This document shows, piece after piece, positions 27,191 through 38,679 of a stretch of DNA of 64,000 bases; position 1 is the stretch's first letter; each line of letters starts with the position of its first letter. Origin of the DNA: Quillaja saponaria (lineage: Eukaryota > Streptophyta > Magnoliopsida > Fabales > Quillajaceae). The DNA lies in assembly GCA_029379385.1 (NCBI GenBank), contig CM055615.1:682001-746000 (forward strand), written 5' to 3'. A model generated the notes under the pieces. That model did not search any database and was not told the DNA's origin. It was given only the letters and a program-made list of their open reading frames with translations. Made by a program: the position numbers and the translations under genes.

Positions 27191-27280
27191 ATGAATCTTA
27201 GACCAATGATGAAGATGGAAAGCGAACCTTCTCCTACCAAGAAGATCTATATCAATCACTTTGGCTATGTAAAGGTTTAG
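27191..27280 (+). other. 29-codon small ORF kept in both duplicate copies
   Basis: ATG to TAG frame, with residues including MMKMESEPSPTKK then INHFGYV. The same 90-nt frame is kept without indels in copy B at 31449-31538. Between copies I see four differences in codons (two silent, two replacing: I/T and K/N). It could be a relic exon, a small peptide gene or chance. No signal peptide is present. Confidence 0.3.
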
Positions 27281-29747
27281 TGGATGAGAAATTTGAGCTC
27301 ACAAATGAAGTTGATAAAGTGCCAATTATTGCTTTTAGACAAAAAATATTGGATATTACATTTTCATACTTAATAATAAGTACATTAAATTAAATTATTT
27401 CAAGCCCCAATATTCTTAGCAAAAAAAAAAAAAAAAACCCAATAATCAATGACAATAATGTTGGGTAGAGGACAAAAAAAGTAATGGTTGGTTCTCAATT
27501 CATCCTTGGGTTTTCAGTTCATGTACACTTCTTAATAATTGTATTATTATATGCACACGAGGGGTTTCCAATATAGCTGGATCCAACTGTGGATGCGTGC
27601 TTCTCGTTCAACTTCACTATGAACAAAGAAACAATAATATATTTTATCAAACTTTTTAAAATAAAATTCTATTGACAAGATGTAATAAAAATATATTTCT
27701 AAATTAAATATTTTATATATTAATAAGACTGTAATTATGTTCAATTAATATAATAAATATTTTATTTATAAAATTTGAACAAGTACTATTAAAACAATCA
27801 TACAAAAATCATATATATTTATTGCTAGGTTTAAATCACATATTTGCTTACTTTAAGGAAGGGACCCGCCCCAAGTATGGTGCATTCCATGAATTTAATT
27901 GTTGGGCCATGTTCAGCATTATATTGTCGAATGAACAAGTACTAGTTGATTTGATAAGATTAAATAATATTTCTATCTGAAAATAAAGTTTATAAAAAAG
28001 TAATTGATTATATTTTCTCATTATGTAAGTATTTAAGTTTAGTTAATCTCCTACAAATAAAAAACAAACAATTTATATATACCTACAAGCTTTCATTAAA
28101 AAAAAAAATGATATCTATTATCAATTTGTTCCTCTTGGTGAGTTTTCTTTGCCTCTGATTTTTCAAGGATGTTCCTAAAACTTCATCTAGAAAAAGAAAA
28201 CAAACTCAATGAACTTTTGGTGTCTTTTTTTTATTAACTTCATATGAATGGTGACTGTCTACAATATTGTATTATGCATGTATATGAAACTGCAAGGAAT
28301 TGACCACTATATTATTGACTCTATAAAAATCACTCCAAAAAAAAAATGTCTTAAAGGAATTAATAACACAGTCACTAAAATTTAAAATATTCAGAAAATA
28401 ATAATTGCTTACTACTAAATTCATCAACAACTATTACAATAAATGCTAAAATAATTTGATTTATTTAATACTTTAATAAGTGTTCTAAGAACATTAGTTA
28501 AAAAACTAGATGTTTTTTATCTTCGTTGAATGCATAAATTATTTTATTTAATTTTTTATTTTTAAAATTAATTTTTATTTTAAGATTTTGAAAACATAAT
28601 ATTATTATTAACAACACTTCGCTTTTATATTATATTTGTAATAAAATAAAATAAAATTCTTTAAATGTTTATTTACTATTTTAGTCCCCAGAAATTGCGT
28701 CATTTTTTGATTTTATTTTGGTCCCTAATAATTACTAAGATGATGAGTCATTATATCAATCTCCGAATTAACGAAATTATTCATTTTATTTTAATCATTG
28801 ATTTTTTATTTAGTGTTGTATGTATCCTACATATTTTGATTGAATTGTTGTAGAAAATTGATACTTTAAGTATTTATTTTGGCTTTCAATAATAGGTTTA
28901 AAAAAAATTAAATTACAATAAAAAACTTTAAGAGATTTTTTTTCTTTTATTGGTGTTTTGGATTTTTTTAAAACAAAAATGTTTAGAGATAAAAGTGTAA
29001 ATAATTAGTTATTTACATAATTAAATAATAAATAGGCCCAATGAATCTCATTCAAACCAAAAAATAAAATAGAAGTCTTTTTTTTTTTTTTTTTTTTAAT
29101 ATTCCAATTAAGATCACGACTAATTGCCTATGATTTTTATGATCAGTTAATAAGATAAAGAATTAACTTTTCAAAATAATTATTGATGTGTTCTTTCATT
29201 TGAGATGTCAAATTAGGTTCCAACATCATCAACTCAGTTTTTTTAAAAGTTGATAATAGATAAAAGAAAGTATTCTTTTATAAACCATGTTTTTCCAAAA
29301 AATTTCGACACAAATTGCATTGTAAAATAACAAAAGGGAGAATACAAAATACCACATAATTACAAAAGGTCAAGCTCTAGCTACCATCATCAGTTACCCA
29401 AAAAGAATCACAGAAATAAAATAGAGAAAGTTTCTAACCTAGAAGACAAAAATCACGAGGGGTAGATTTGTCATTCTAAAAAGAGCTACATAATTCGTTT
29501 TCGACATTTTAAATACTACAAAAAAGGCGTCGTTTCTCCCCAGAAATTCATTGAGTTTAGATTGGTAAGTTTTGTTGGTTATTTATAAAATTTAGTCATT
29601 TTCCAATCAATTATATTTTAGAACATAATAAAATAAATTAAACAAAGTATTAAGAGCAAGTCTCTACCATCCGATCTTCGACTGATTTATTCGGTTAATC
29701 TCTACCGTCTATGTCTTCTTTACCACAAAAGGGTCATTCCCCCATTG

Positions 29748-29755
29748 TATAAATA
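29748..29755 (+). promoter_or_regulatory. TATA box of the WUN1-like gene
   Basis: TATAAATA about 50 bp before the ATG at 29805. It lies within a segment of about 120 bp that is absent from copy B, so only copy A has this core promoter. Confidence 0.55.
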
Positions 29756-29804
29756 CCTCTCAAACATGCCATAGTATATACCATGCACAAGTTTTAAGAA
29801 CCAA

Positions 29805-30302
29805 ATGGCAGCAGGCAATGTTGATTCTCCAGTCAGTCCTGTGCCGGAGACTCAAGGAGAGGTGGAAACGAAAAATAAGTCCACGGTGGAAGCGCTATAC
29901 AAAGCATTGGTAAAAGGTTACATAGAGATCGTGGCCAAATTACTAGCAAGTGATCTTGAATGGTGGTTCCATGGCCCTCCACAATGCCACCACATGATGA
30001 AGGTGCTCACCGGAGAGACAACCCACGATAATGTTTTCCGGTTTGAGCCACGGAGCATCACCGCCATCGGAGATTGTGTGATTGCAGAGGGATGGGAAGG
30101 TAAGGCGTATTGGGTGCATGTTTGGATTTTGAAAGGTGGGTTGATTACTCAGTTTAGGGAGTATTTTAACACATGGCTTGTTGTGAGGGATTTGAGGCCA
30201 CCAAAGTGGGAAGCTAAGGAGGAGAGTAGTTTGACGTTGTGGCAGAGCCAGCCCAGGGATCTCTATCACCGTTCACTACCGGGCCTTTTACTGGCTATTT
30301 AG
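29805..30302 (+). CDS. wound-induced protein WUN1/SAG20-like, NTF2-like fold
   Basis: Intronless gene for a 165-residue protein of the wound- and senescence-induced WUN1/SAG20 family, a small NTF2-like alpha+beta fold with no known enzyme activity. Family marks: ALYKALVKGYIEIVAKLLA in the N-terminal helices, LEWWFHGPP, HHMMKVLTGE, FEPRSITAIGDCVIAEGWEG, WVHVWILKGGLITQFREYFN, and the C-terminal end PGLLLAI. The length is normal for the family and all motifs are in order. There is no signal peptide, so it is probably cytosolic or nuclear. Stress or hormone induction is known for the family; here I see only a TATA box. It is the intact member of a pair; the second copy 3.5 kb downstream is a pseudogene. 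A minus-strand frame across it is a shadow. Confidence 0.9.
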   Translation: MAAGNVDSPVSPVPETQGEVETKNKSTVEALYKALVKGYIEIVAKLLASDLEWWFHGPPQCHHMMKVLTGETTHDNVFRFEPRSITAIGDCVIAEGWEGKAYWVHVWILKGGLITQFREYFNTWLVVRDLRPPKWEAKEESSLTLWQSQPRDLYHRSLPGLLLAI

Positions 30303-30672
30303 CCAGAGGGAAGAAAGAGAGAGAAAGCTTGTGATTGTGCATGGAACATATTACATATGGATAATGGATTGGTCCTACATATTAATTCAAAAATTTTAAT
30401 TTTATGTCTGAATTGTACCAAAAAAATAAATAATTCATTTTCATGTAATTGTGGGGATGTATTTGGCATGTGGGCCAGTTTAATATATAATAATTAAGGA
30501 CATTTTTGAGAAAAAAAAAATAAAATCTAATAAAGCATCATTCTACGTGGGGTAACAGCCACACAGATGGATTTATTTATCGCTGTCATTTTTTAGAGTT
30601 TGATATTAAGTTAAAAGACAAATATCTTACAGAATAGAACAAAATTTTAGAATTTTGCCGTTAACAAATTGA

Positions 30673-31315
30673 AAAAGTCTCTAAGAACTCTTGATGAAGA
30701 TTGTTGACCTCACATTGTAACTGCTTTTCTTTTCTTTTCTTCTCCCCTTTATTTTCAAATTCTCTACCAGTGTTTGTTTTACAAATCAATTTCTACAGTA
30801 ATTACAAAATCAATATTTATACCCAAAAATATATTTCAATTTAAATCTTTACTTAGTATTAATAGCTCAAGACTCCATCAGGATCGAACACTAATTGACG
30901 TAGCATTACATTAGGTACTTTATGCAACAAAATTGGATATATCGCACATATATCATCCTTCTTTTTATCTATAATTAACTTAGCATTATTATGGCCTTGT
31001 ACTAATTGTACATGTTTTATGGATTTTCTTGAAAGTAAACCTCAAACTTTCTTAAGAAGCAACACCACTTCTAAATCTATATAGGTGAAGCTTCTACAAT
31101 AGGTTATTTATAACATACTATAGTACTTTATTAGGTTTCATTAAGATTTCACACTTACTGTAAATGGCATGTAACAGACAACATAAACTTTATTTTGAAG
31201 GGCTCACGTTATGTTAGTGCTAACAATCATAATTCAGTAATTTAGTTATTACCCATTAAACTTTATAATTAGTAGAAGTACTAGACTAATTAAGGGAAGT
31301 TAAAACTTTAGTTAT
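30673..31315. other. spacer between duplicate blocks
   Basis: AT-rich DNA between copies A and B. No coding sequence or repeat structure was recognised. Confidence 0.45.
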
Positions 31316-31448
31316 ATATGACATGGAATAATTCTCATTTTTCTCTTAACTATATATATATAGCCTAAGCAATGTCTTTATATTAATTCCAAAACAAGAA
31401 TATATTTAATCAAAGATCTCCCCTGAACAGGTGAATTTGTGAATGTTC

Positions 31449-31538
31449 ATGAATCTGAGACCAATGATGAAGATGGAAAGCGAACCTTCTCCTACCAAGA
31501 AGACCTATATCAATCACTTTGGATATGTAAACGTTTAG
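31449..31538 (+). other. 29-codon small ORF, copy B
   Basis: Counterpart of 27191-27280 with the same length, start and stop. See that entry for the comparison. Confidence 0.3.
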
Positions 31539-32229
31539 TGGATGAGAAATTTGAGCTCTCAAGTGAAGTTGATAAAGTACCAATTATTGCTTGTCAGACA
31601 TAAATTAAGGATATTACATTTTTATACTAAATAATAAATACATAAATTATTTCAAATCCCAATATATAAATAAATATATGGTGTCAAGTCAGAATCAAAC
31701 TACAATAATGTTGGGTAGAGGACAAAATGTAATGGTTGGTTCTCACTTTATCCTTGAATGGTCAGTTCATTGTACAATGTACAGTAGTCAATGTTTGTAT
31801 TATATATGTGGGCTCGGATTTGACATGAGAATAAACAACCACGCACACGAGGGTTTTCCAGTATGGCTGGATTCAACTGTGTATGCTTATCTTCTCATTC
31901 AGCTTCACTACGGACAAAGAAACCATAATATATTATAACTTTTTTTAGTAAAATATTAAAAATACTTATTAAGATGTAATAAATATAAATATTAATTTTT
32001 TGAAATAAAAATTTAAAATTTATTAAAAATAATATTAATTATTATTTATAAAATTTTAACAAGTATTTTTAGCTTAAAAAATCATATATATAAGTTTGTT
32101 AGGTTTAAATGACATATTTGCTCACTTAAAGGAAGGGACCCACCCCAAGTATGGTGTACTCCATGAATTTAATTGTTAGGCCATGTGCAACATTATAAAG
32201 TTCAATGAACAAGTACTAGTTGATTCAAA

Positions 32230-32680
32230 TGATATTATTTTTTTATCATCTAAGATTTCGATGGAAAGTATTATCTCCATTTGAAAATTTTTAGAGTAAA
32301 TTACTCTTTTTGATCTACTCCTTTATTATTAGCTTGTAATTACTTTATTGTATTTTTATTTATTCTAGGTTATGTTTGTTATATACTCAATTATCAAGTA
32401 GCCTATATATATAAAAGCTTCATTTATGTAATCAAATCATCTCATTCACATATAATACAAAATCAACATTTGATTCAAGTTGGTATTAGAGCTTAGATTA
32501 TCTAAATTTTTTTCATAAGGGGTGGAGTCATTGGTGGCAACCCCCACCTTAACCTCACCACAACCTCTTCTAGCCATTGACTCCTCTTTTTAATAACGAT
32601 TTGTTTTGCTTAACTTTTCTCTCCATCTCAGCCAATTGATAGATTTCAACGTCTTCTTATCAATATATATATAATTAAGA
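32230..32680 (+). mobile_element. copia LTR end plus primer-binding-site remnant
   Basis: The word TGGTATTAGAGC at 32481-32492 is one base from the tRNA-Met primer binding site of Ty1-copia elements (TGGTATCAGAGC). It sits right after an AT-rich LTR-like tail (CATTTGATTCAAGT). The same arrangement occurs inverted in the 62.0-62.7 kb copy. Copy A lacks it. No second LTR and no polyprotein are attached. Confidence 0.6.
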
Positions 32681-33344
32681 TTAATACGTGATTAATTGCC
32701 TATAATTTTTATTGGTGTTTTGAATTTTTTTTAAATAAAAATGTTTAGGTGTAAAAGTGTAAATAATTAGATATTTACATAATTAAATAATACATAGGCC
32801 TAATGAATCTCATTCAGACCAAAAAATAAAATAAATCTTATAAGACTTTTATTTTTTATTTTTTTTATTCCAATTAAGATTAATACGTGAATAATTGCCT
32901 ATGATTTTTATGATCAGTTAATAAAATAAATAATTAACTTTTCAAAATAATTATTGATGTGTTCTTTCATTTGAGATGTCAAATTAGGTTCCAACATCTT
33001 CAACTCAGTTTTTTTAAAAGATGATAATAAATAAAAGAATACTTTCTTCACCTCAGTTACCCAAAAAGAATCACAGAAATAAAATAGAGAAAGTTTTTAA
33101 CCTAGAAGACAAAAATCACGAGGGGTAGATTTGTCATTCTAAAAAGAACTACATAATTCGTTTTCGTCATTTTAAATACTACAAAAAAAGCGTCGTTTCT
33201 CCCCAGAAATTCATTGAGTTTAGATTGGTAAGTTTTGTTGGTTATTTAAGGAATTTAGTCATTTTCCAATCAATTATATTTTAGAGCATAATAAAATAAA
33301 ATTAGTTACTAAGACAAGAATTATTCACAAGTTTTAAGAACAAA

Positions 33345-33843
33345 ATGGCGGCGGGCAATGTTGATTCTCCGGTCAGTCCGGTGCCGGAGACTCAAGGAGA
33401 GGTGGAAACGAAAAATAAGTCCACGGTGGAAGCACTATACAAAGCATTGGTAAAAGGTTACATAGAGATCGTGGCCAAATTACTAGCAAGTGATCTTGAA
33501 TGGTGGTTCCATGGCCCTCCAAAATGCCACCACATGATGAGGGTGCTCACCGGAGAGACAACCCACGATAATGTTTTCCGGATTGAGCCACGGTGCATCA
33601 CCGCCATCGGAGATTGTGTGATTGCTGAGGGATGGGAAAGGTAAGGCGTATTGGGTGCATGTTTGGATTTTGAAAGGTGGGTTGATTACTCAGTTTAGGG
33701 AATGTTTTAACACATGGCTTGTCGTGAGGGATTTGAGGCCACCAAAATGGGAAGCTAAGGAGGAGAGTAGTTTGAAATTGTGGTAGAGCCAGCCCAGGGA
33801 TCTCTATCACCGTTTACTACTGGGGCTTTTGCTGGCTATTTAG
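33345..33843 (+). pseudogene. WUN1/SAG20-like pseudogene
   Basis: Second copy of the gene at 29805-30302. It starts with the same ATG and matches codon for codon up to EGW. There the run GGGAAAGG has one A more than in copy A, which brings a TAA at 33642-33644 after 99 residues. Homology goes on in the shifted frame to the family end (GLLLAI, stop near 33841). A further C-to-T change makes a TAG from CAG (about 33784), so repair of one site alone would not suffice. The segment with the TATA box present before copy A is missing. It is probably non-functional. A truncated 99-residue product is formally possible but would lack the second half of the fold. Confidence 0.9.
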
Positions 33844-34299
33844 CCATAGAGAAGACAGAGAGAGAAAGCTTGTGGTTGGGCATGGAACATATTACATATG
33901 GATAATGGATTGCTCCTACATATTAATTCAAAAATTTTAATTTTATATCTGAATTGTACCCAAAAAAATAAAAAATAAAATTCATACTCATGTAATTGTG
34001 GGGATGTATTTGGCTTGTGGGCCAGTTTAATATATAATAATTAAGAAAATTTTTGAGAAAAAAATTAATCTAATATAGCATCATTCTACGTGGAGCAAGA
34101 GCCACAAATGGATTTATTTATCCCTGCCCTTTTCTAGAGTTTGATATTAGGTTAAAGACAAATATCTTACAAATACAATAAAATTTTAGAATTTTTCTGT
34201 TAACAAAATTGAAAAAAATTCAATTTCTTTGTTTCTCTGTTTCTTCAATTTCTTTGCTTGTTCGAAAATTTCTGTCTTTGCAAACACTCTTCAATTTCT

Positions 34300-35720
34300 T
34301 GGTAAGTTTTTAAATTTAGTTTGAAAAAATTAAAAGCATTGTTAGTTGTTAAGTTGAAATTAATTATTTAATTGTTAAAATTCTATTTATGATATATTAT
34401 GATATGAATGTTTAGTAATTCTATTATTTTTAGTAATTTTATGTTTTAATGTAAAATCATAGATGTATTATGACTGGTAAAATTATAATTTATATTATAT
34501 ATTATAATTAGTAGTGTTTAATCATTAATTTTTATTTAGATTACGTATACCATTTAAAATTAAAAAAAATTTGATTTTAAAATTAAAATTACTTATACTA
34601 TTTAATATTAAAATTGATATATATATATATATATATATTATTGTTCTCAGTGAATTTATTCATGTATTTTTTTAGGGTTGTTGCTTATATCCCTTTTCCG
34701 GTGTTGACACATCTTGTTGTTTATCGGGTAAGTTATAAACAATTCATATCTTGTTTTTTAGGATTTATCTATATTTTTTTGTATTTTTAATTATAATTTT
34801 TGAAATAATAATTTTTATGATATGTTATAATTAGTAATTTTGAAATTGTAATTTTTATGCTAATTGCAATAGTTAGTATATTTATGATATATTAGTAATT
34901 TTTATGTTTAAATTAATTAATAATTTTATTAGGTTTAAAATAGTAATTATTTGACGCATCAATTAATTAGTAAATTTGTGACATTTAAATTAATTAGTAC
35001 TTTTGTTAGGTTTAAAATAGTAATTTCGTAAGATTTAAATTTATTAGTAATTTTGTGACTTTTAAAGTAATTAGTAATTTGCGTGGTTTTAATTTTATTA
35101 GCAATTTTTTTAGTAATTTTATAATATTTACGATAATATGGTGACTTATGATAATTAGTAATTTCGTTGACATGATAGATTTGATTATAAATAGTAATTT
35201 TAAACTTAATGAATAATTTATAAATGGTATTTGTATTAGGAAATTTATAATATTATATTTATTAGGAAATTAAAATTTCATAATAATTATGGTAAGTAAT
35301 ATATTTAAAATAGATAGTGATTTTATTATTTAAATATAATTAATTTATATTAAATATTATAAATATTATTTTTTGTATTTGTATGTTTTAATGTAATTAA
35401 TTTATAGATAGTATTTTTATGTTTTAATGTTTAATCATATATATTATTGTTTAAAGTAGAGTAATTGGTATAATTAAAATTTATAGTTAATTTAAATTAT
35501 ATAATATAATTAATTTTGTGACGTTTAAATTAATTAGTAATTTGGGTAATTTTGAATTAATTAGCATTTTTTTTGGTAAACGAGAATGTAATATTTATGA
35601 TAATATATTTTTATTAGTCTTGTTAAAATTAGAACTTTTATGGTAAATAACAATTTTAAACTTAGTGATTGAAAACTATAGTTAATCTATGTAAATTACT
35701 AAATTCATTAACAATTTAAG
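34300..35720. repeat. left AT-rich degenerate repeat arm of the MULE
   Basis: Recurrent words TTAATTAGTAATTTT, GTGACGTTTAAAT and TTTATGATATATTA with loose spacing, plus an (AT)n tract at about 34617-34640. The composition resembles the complement of the right arm. There is no coding sequence apart from chance frames. Confidence 0.5.
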
Positions 35721-35759
35721 GACAAAATTTTATTATTTTTGAGGATTTTGAAGGTGCAA

Positions 35760-38200
35760 ATTTGATAATGGAAAATCTTGGAATTATGTGTTACATTAAC
35801 GGTGAAATGCATAATGGTCCAAATGAACTTGAATACGATTTCGCTCCTGTTAAGTGCATTTGTCTATCCAAGCAAATCAAGTATGTAAAGTTTCATGCTC
35901 GTCTATGTAAGTCCTTAAAAGTTGATAGAAGAAGATAGTACCTGACTATCATTTGTAGGTATCCAATTACTATTAATAATTCAACCCAATATAGTCTAAT
36001 TGCAATAGCTGATGATGATGACTTGTATACCATGTTACAACATGCTAGTTTGCAAAGACCTAGATTTATCTTGAAGATTTATTTACATAAGCACACATTT
36101 CAGGATGTATCACTTCCTCGTGTTCTGAGTCATGACACACCTAACTCGGTTCCTGAATACATATTCATGGTATCCCAGTCTTTGACGTGACAATACAATC
36201 AACCAAGTTCTCATGCTGCAGGAGAAGCATTGTCATCTCTTACGCCTCACTCACCGATGAATTGCTCAAAAATACCTGGTATAAATGATGATGAGAAGGA
36301 TATCCCTGATTTGTATATTGAAGTGGATGATGATGATATTATTGAGGCACCTGAAGAAGATTTATACACCTAATATGTCCCGAATCCCTTCTATACGGAC
36401 TTGAATATTGTGGGGGCACGTGCAATAAACCCTATTATTATTCCAAATGCCCAATGAGAGTTGTATAATAAATTTTACAATGGCATGCTATTCAACACAA
36501 ATTCTGAGTTGAAAAATACCGTTAAATACTAGCACATTATGAACCACATGGCTTTCATAGTCATTGAGTCTAAGAAGGACACATAGGATATCGAGTGCAA
36601 TATCCATGAACAGGGCTGCAAGTGAAGGTTACGAGGATATTTTAGTAAAAGAGTTAACAAGTTTCAGATTACGAAGTTGGATGTGGCTCACAGCTATGTT
36701 TATAGTGAAATGACTTAAGATCATTATAATCTGGATAAAGGGATCATTGCAGAGTATATAAAAAATATGATCAATTAAGACTCTACTACGCCAAGAGTTG
36801 TTTTGCTTACAATGATAAAAGATCACTTTTATTATATTCTAAGTCTAAGCAAAATATTCAAAGCGAAAAAGAAAGCAGTTACAATAACCTTCCTAGATAT
36901 TTAAATGCACTCCGTGTCACCAATCTTGGAACATGCTTCAAATGGAAGGTGAACCAAACTAATACTCCTAGACAGGTTATATTCCACCAGGTATTCTAGG
37001 CTTTCGGGCCATTTATTGAGGCCTTCCATCATTATAGACCAGTTCTTCAGATTAACGACATGTTCCTTTATAGAAAGTACACAGGAAAATCGTTGGTTGC
37101 AACTGCTGTTGATAGTGATAATAATTTAGTTCAAACTACATTTGCAGTTGTTGAGGAGGACAACATAGATAGTTGGGGATGGTTTCTAAGTTTGCTTCGT
37201 ATGCATGTAACGCAACGAGTGAGTATTTGATTAATATCTGATCGTCATGCCAGGATAATTGCTACTACTTCAGATCCTCTGAATGGCTGAGCTGAATCTT
37301 ATGGGTATCACCGTTTTTTCTTTAGGCACATCTGAAGCAATTTTCATAAGACCCACAAGAATATGAGGGCAAAAAATCTCCTCATTCACACTACTAGTCA
37401 AGCTCAAAAGCATAAGTTTGATAAATATTTTGACAAGTTTATCCTCATGGACTCTGAGTGTATGGCAAGGATTGGTAGAATTCTGTTAGAGCAGTGGACA
37501 TTGGCACATGACGGAGGTCACAGCTTTGACTTTATGACCCCGAATTTGGGGAAGTGCATGAACAATGTTTTGAAGGAAGCACATCAACTCTAGATCATTG
37601 CACTGGTATGGTTGACATTTTACCGGTTTGTGGAATATCGGGCAAAAATTAATGCTTAGCTAAATGCTGGCAATTAATACTCGACCGACACGATAGAGAA
37701 AATCCAAAATTGGGCAGAAAGAGCAGGTGGACACGAGCTGAGATAGTTTCATACCAGTTTGGGGTTAATTGAAATAAATACGCAATTTCGTGGGTGGCAA
37801 TCCCGAAAGGGCGGCAACCAACATACTATGTGTTTAAATGACAGAACGAGCATATGCAACAAAGCCCAGCAATACATGATACCGTGCTCGCATGTTATAG
37901 CAGCTTGTGCAAGCATGCATTAGAACTGTAACGACTTTATTAGGAAATGGTATAAATTGAGAAATTAAGAGCTTGTATACATTTCACAATTCAACCCAGT
38001 GATGCACGATAACTTTTGGCTGAAATACCAGTTCCCCCATGTGCTTCTCGACATGTCCAAATTGCGAAAGAAGGGTAGGCCGAAAACAAAGTGCATTCCT
38101 AATGAGATGGATATTATAGAGTCTACGAAGTAGCATAGGTGTGGTTTATGTAGGCAGGAAGGACACAATAGTAAAAATTATCCTAACAATGCACAACGTT
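35760..38200 (+). pseudogene. MULE transposase (mudrA-like), degenerate
   Basis: Conceptual reading with many stops still shows the family order. N-terminal domain near 35795 (CYINGEMHNGPNELEY). DNA-binding region near 36500-36720 (FSKRVNKFQITKLDVAHSY). DDE core near 36950-37600 (YTGKSLVATAVDSDNN, then FAVVEEDN.DSWGWFLSLL and LISDRHA). SWIM-type zinc finger near 37870-37920 (MIPCSHVIAACASMH). Zinc knuckle near 38134-38175 (CGLCRQEGHNSKNY), whose last Cys has become Tyr. The first catalytic Asp of the usual IDGTHLY motif reads Asn (INDMFLY). Internal stops sit where Trp is expected, consistent with G-to-A change. No intact frame longer than about 76 codons remains, so it is dead. Confidence 0.85.
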
Positions 38201-38265
38201 AAACCCTGATCGCATTCTTTACCTTAGTGTAAATGGAATAGTTTTTCCTATTTATGTATTTGTTT

Positions 38266-38398
38266 CTAGTTTTTTATTATGCGGGGTTTAGGCATTATGT
38301 CCCCTACATGCCATGTGAAATTATTTTGAAATTAATAAACAAGTAGAGGTCAGCCAAATCCCCCACCACTTCAATTTGGAATTTATCAATTATTCAAA
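38266..38398 (+). repeat. 3' module behind the transposase
   Basis: Begins TTTTTTATTATGCGGGGTTTAG and contains GGCATTATGTC, then AGTAGAGGTC.GCCAAA and CCACCACTTCAA. It is a diverged direct copy of 40756-40885, which lies in the same place behind the plant-mobile-domain gene. Probably a shared 3' UTR or terminator region. Confidence 0.75.
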
Positions 38399-38679
38399 AT
38401 TATCTAAGTCCTTCCCCATTACATTATATCGTAACGTTATTTGACTAGTAGTTTACGTATTGTGATTGCATATTAATGTTGTAGTTGATTTGTCTTTTGT
38501 TATGTAGATTCATAGACCCGTAGTCCTAGTTCAGTCTTTTGCCACCATGATAGGCATTGATCCGTTAGAGTTTTTGCATATCACAATATATGTAAATAAC
38601 AATTATACTACCTTTAATTTGTCAATTTCATATTGTTATAGGAAATGTTCTTTCTAATATTTTATATAATTTTAGAGCG

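Larger units (their letters stand above)
27056..30672 (+). repeat. segmental duplication, copy A (carries the intact gene)
   Basis: Matches copy B (31316-34216) in the same order in three stretches: 27056-27950, 28920-29245 and 29385-30672. The unmatched gaps differ, because copy B holds a copia remnant where A has other AT-rich sequence. Similarity is high but interrupted by many substitutions and indels, so the duplication is not recent. Homology stops near GTTAACAAATTGAAAAA at 30660-30676. Confidence 0.85.
31316..34216 (+). repeat. segmental duplication, copy B
   Basis: Direct copy of 27056-30672, about 4.3 kb further on at its left end. It keeps the small ORF, the GGAAGGGACCCACCCCAAG block (A has GCC for ACC in this block) and the WUN1-like sequence, now broken. 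It gained a copia LTR/PBS remnant. Its homology ends where the MULE arm begins. Confidence 0.85.

Noticed and set aside
33345..33644. Functional short WUN1-like protein
   Set aside because: The stop arises from a 1-nt insertion relative to copy A. Homology continues beyond it and the promoter segment is missing.
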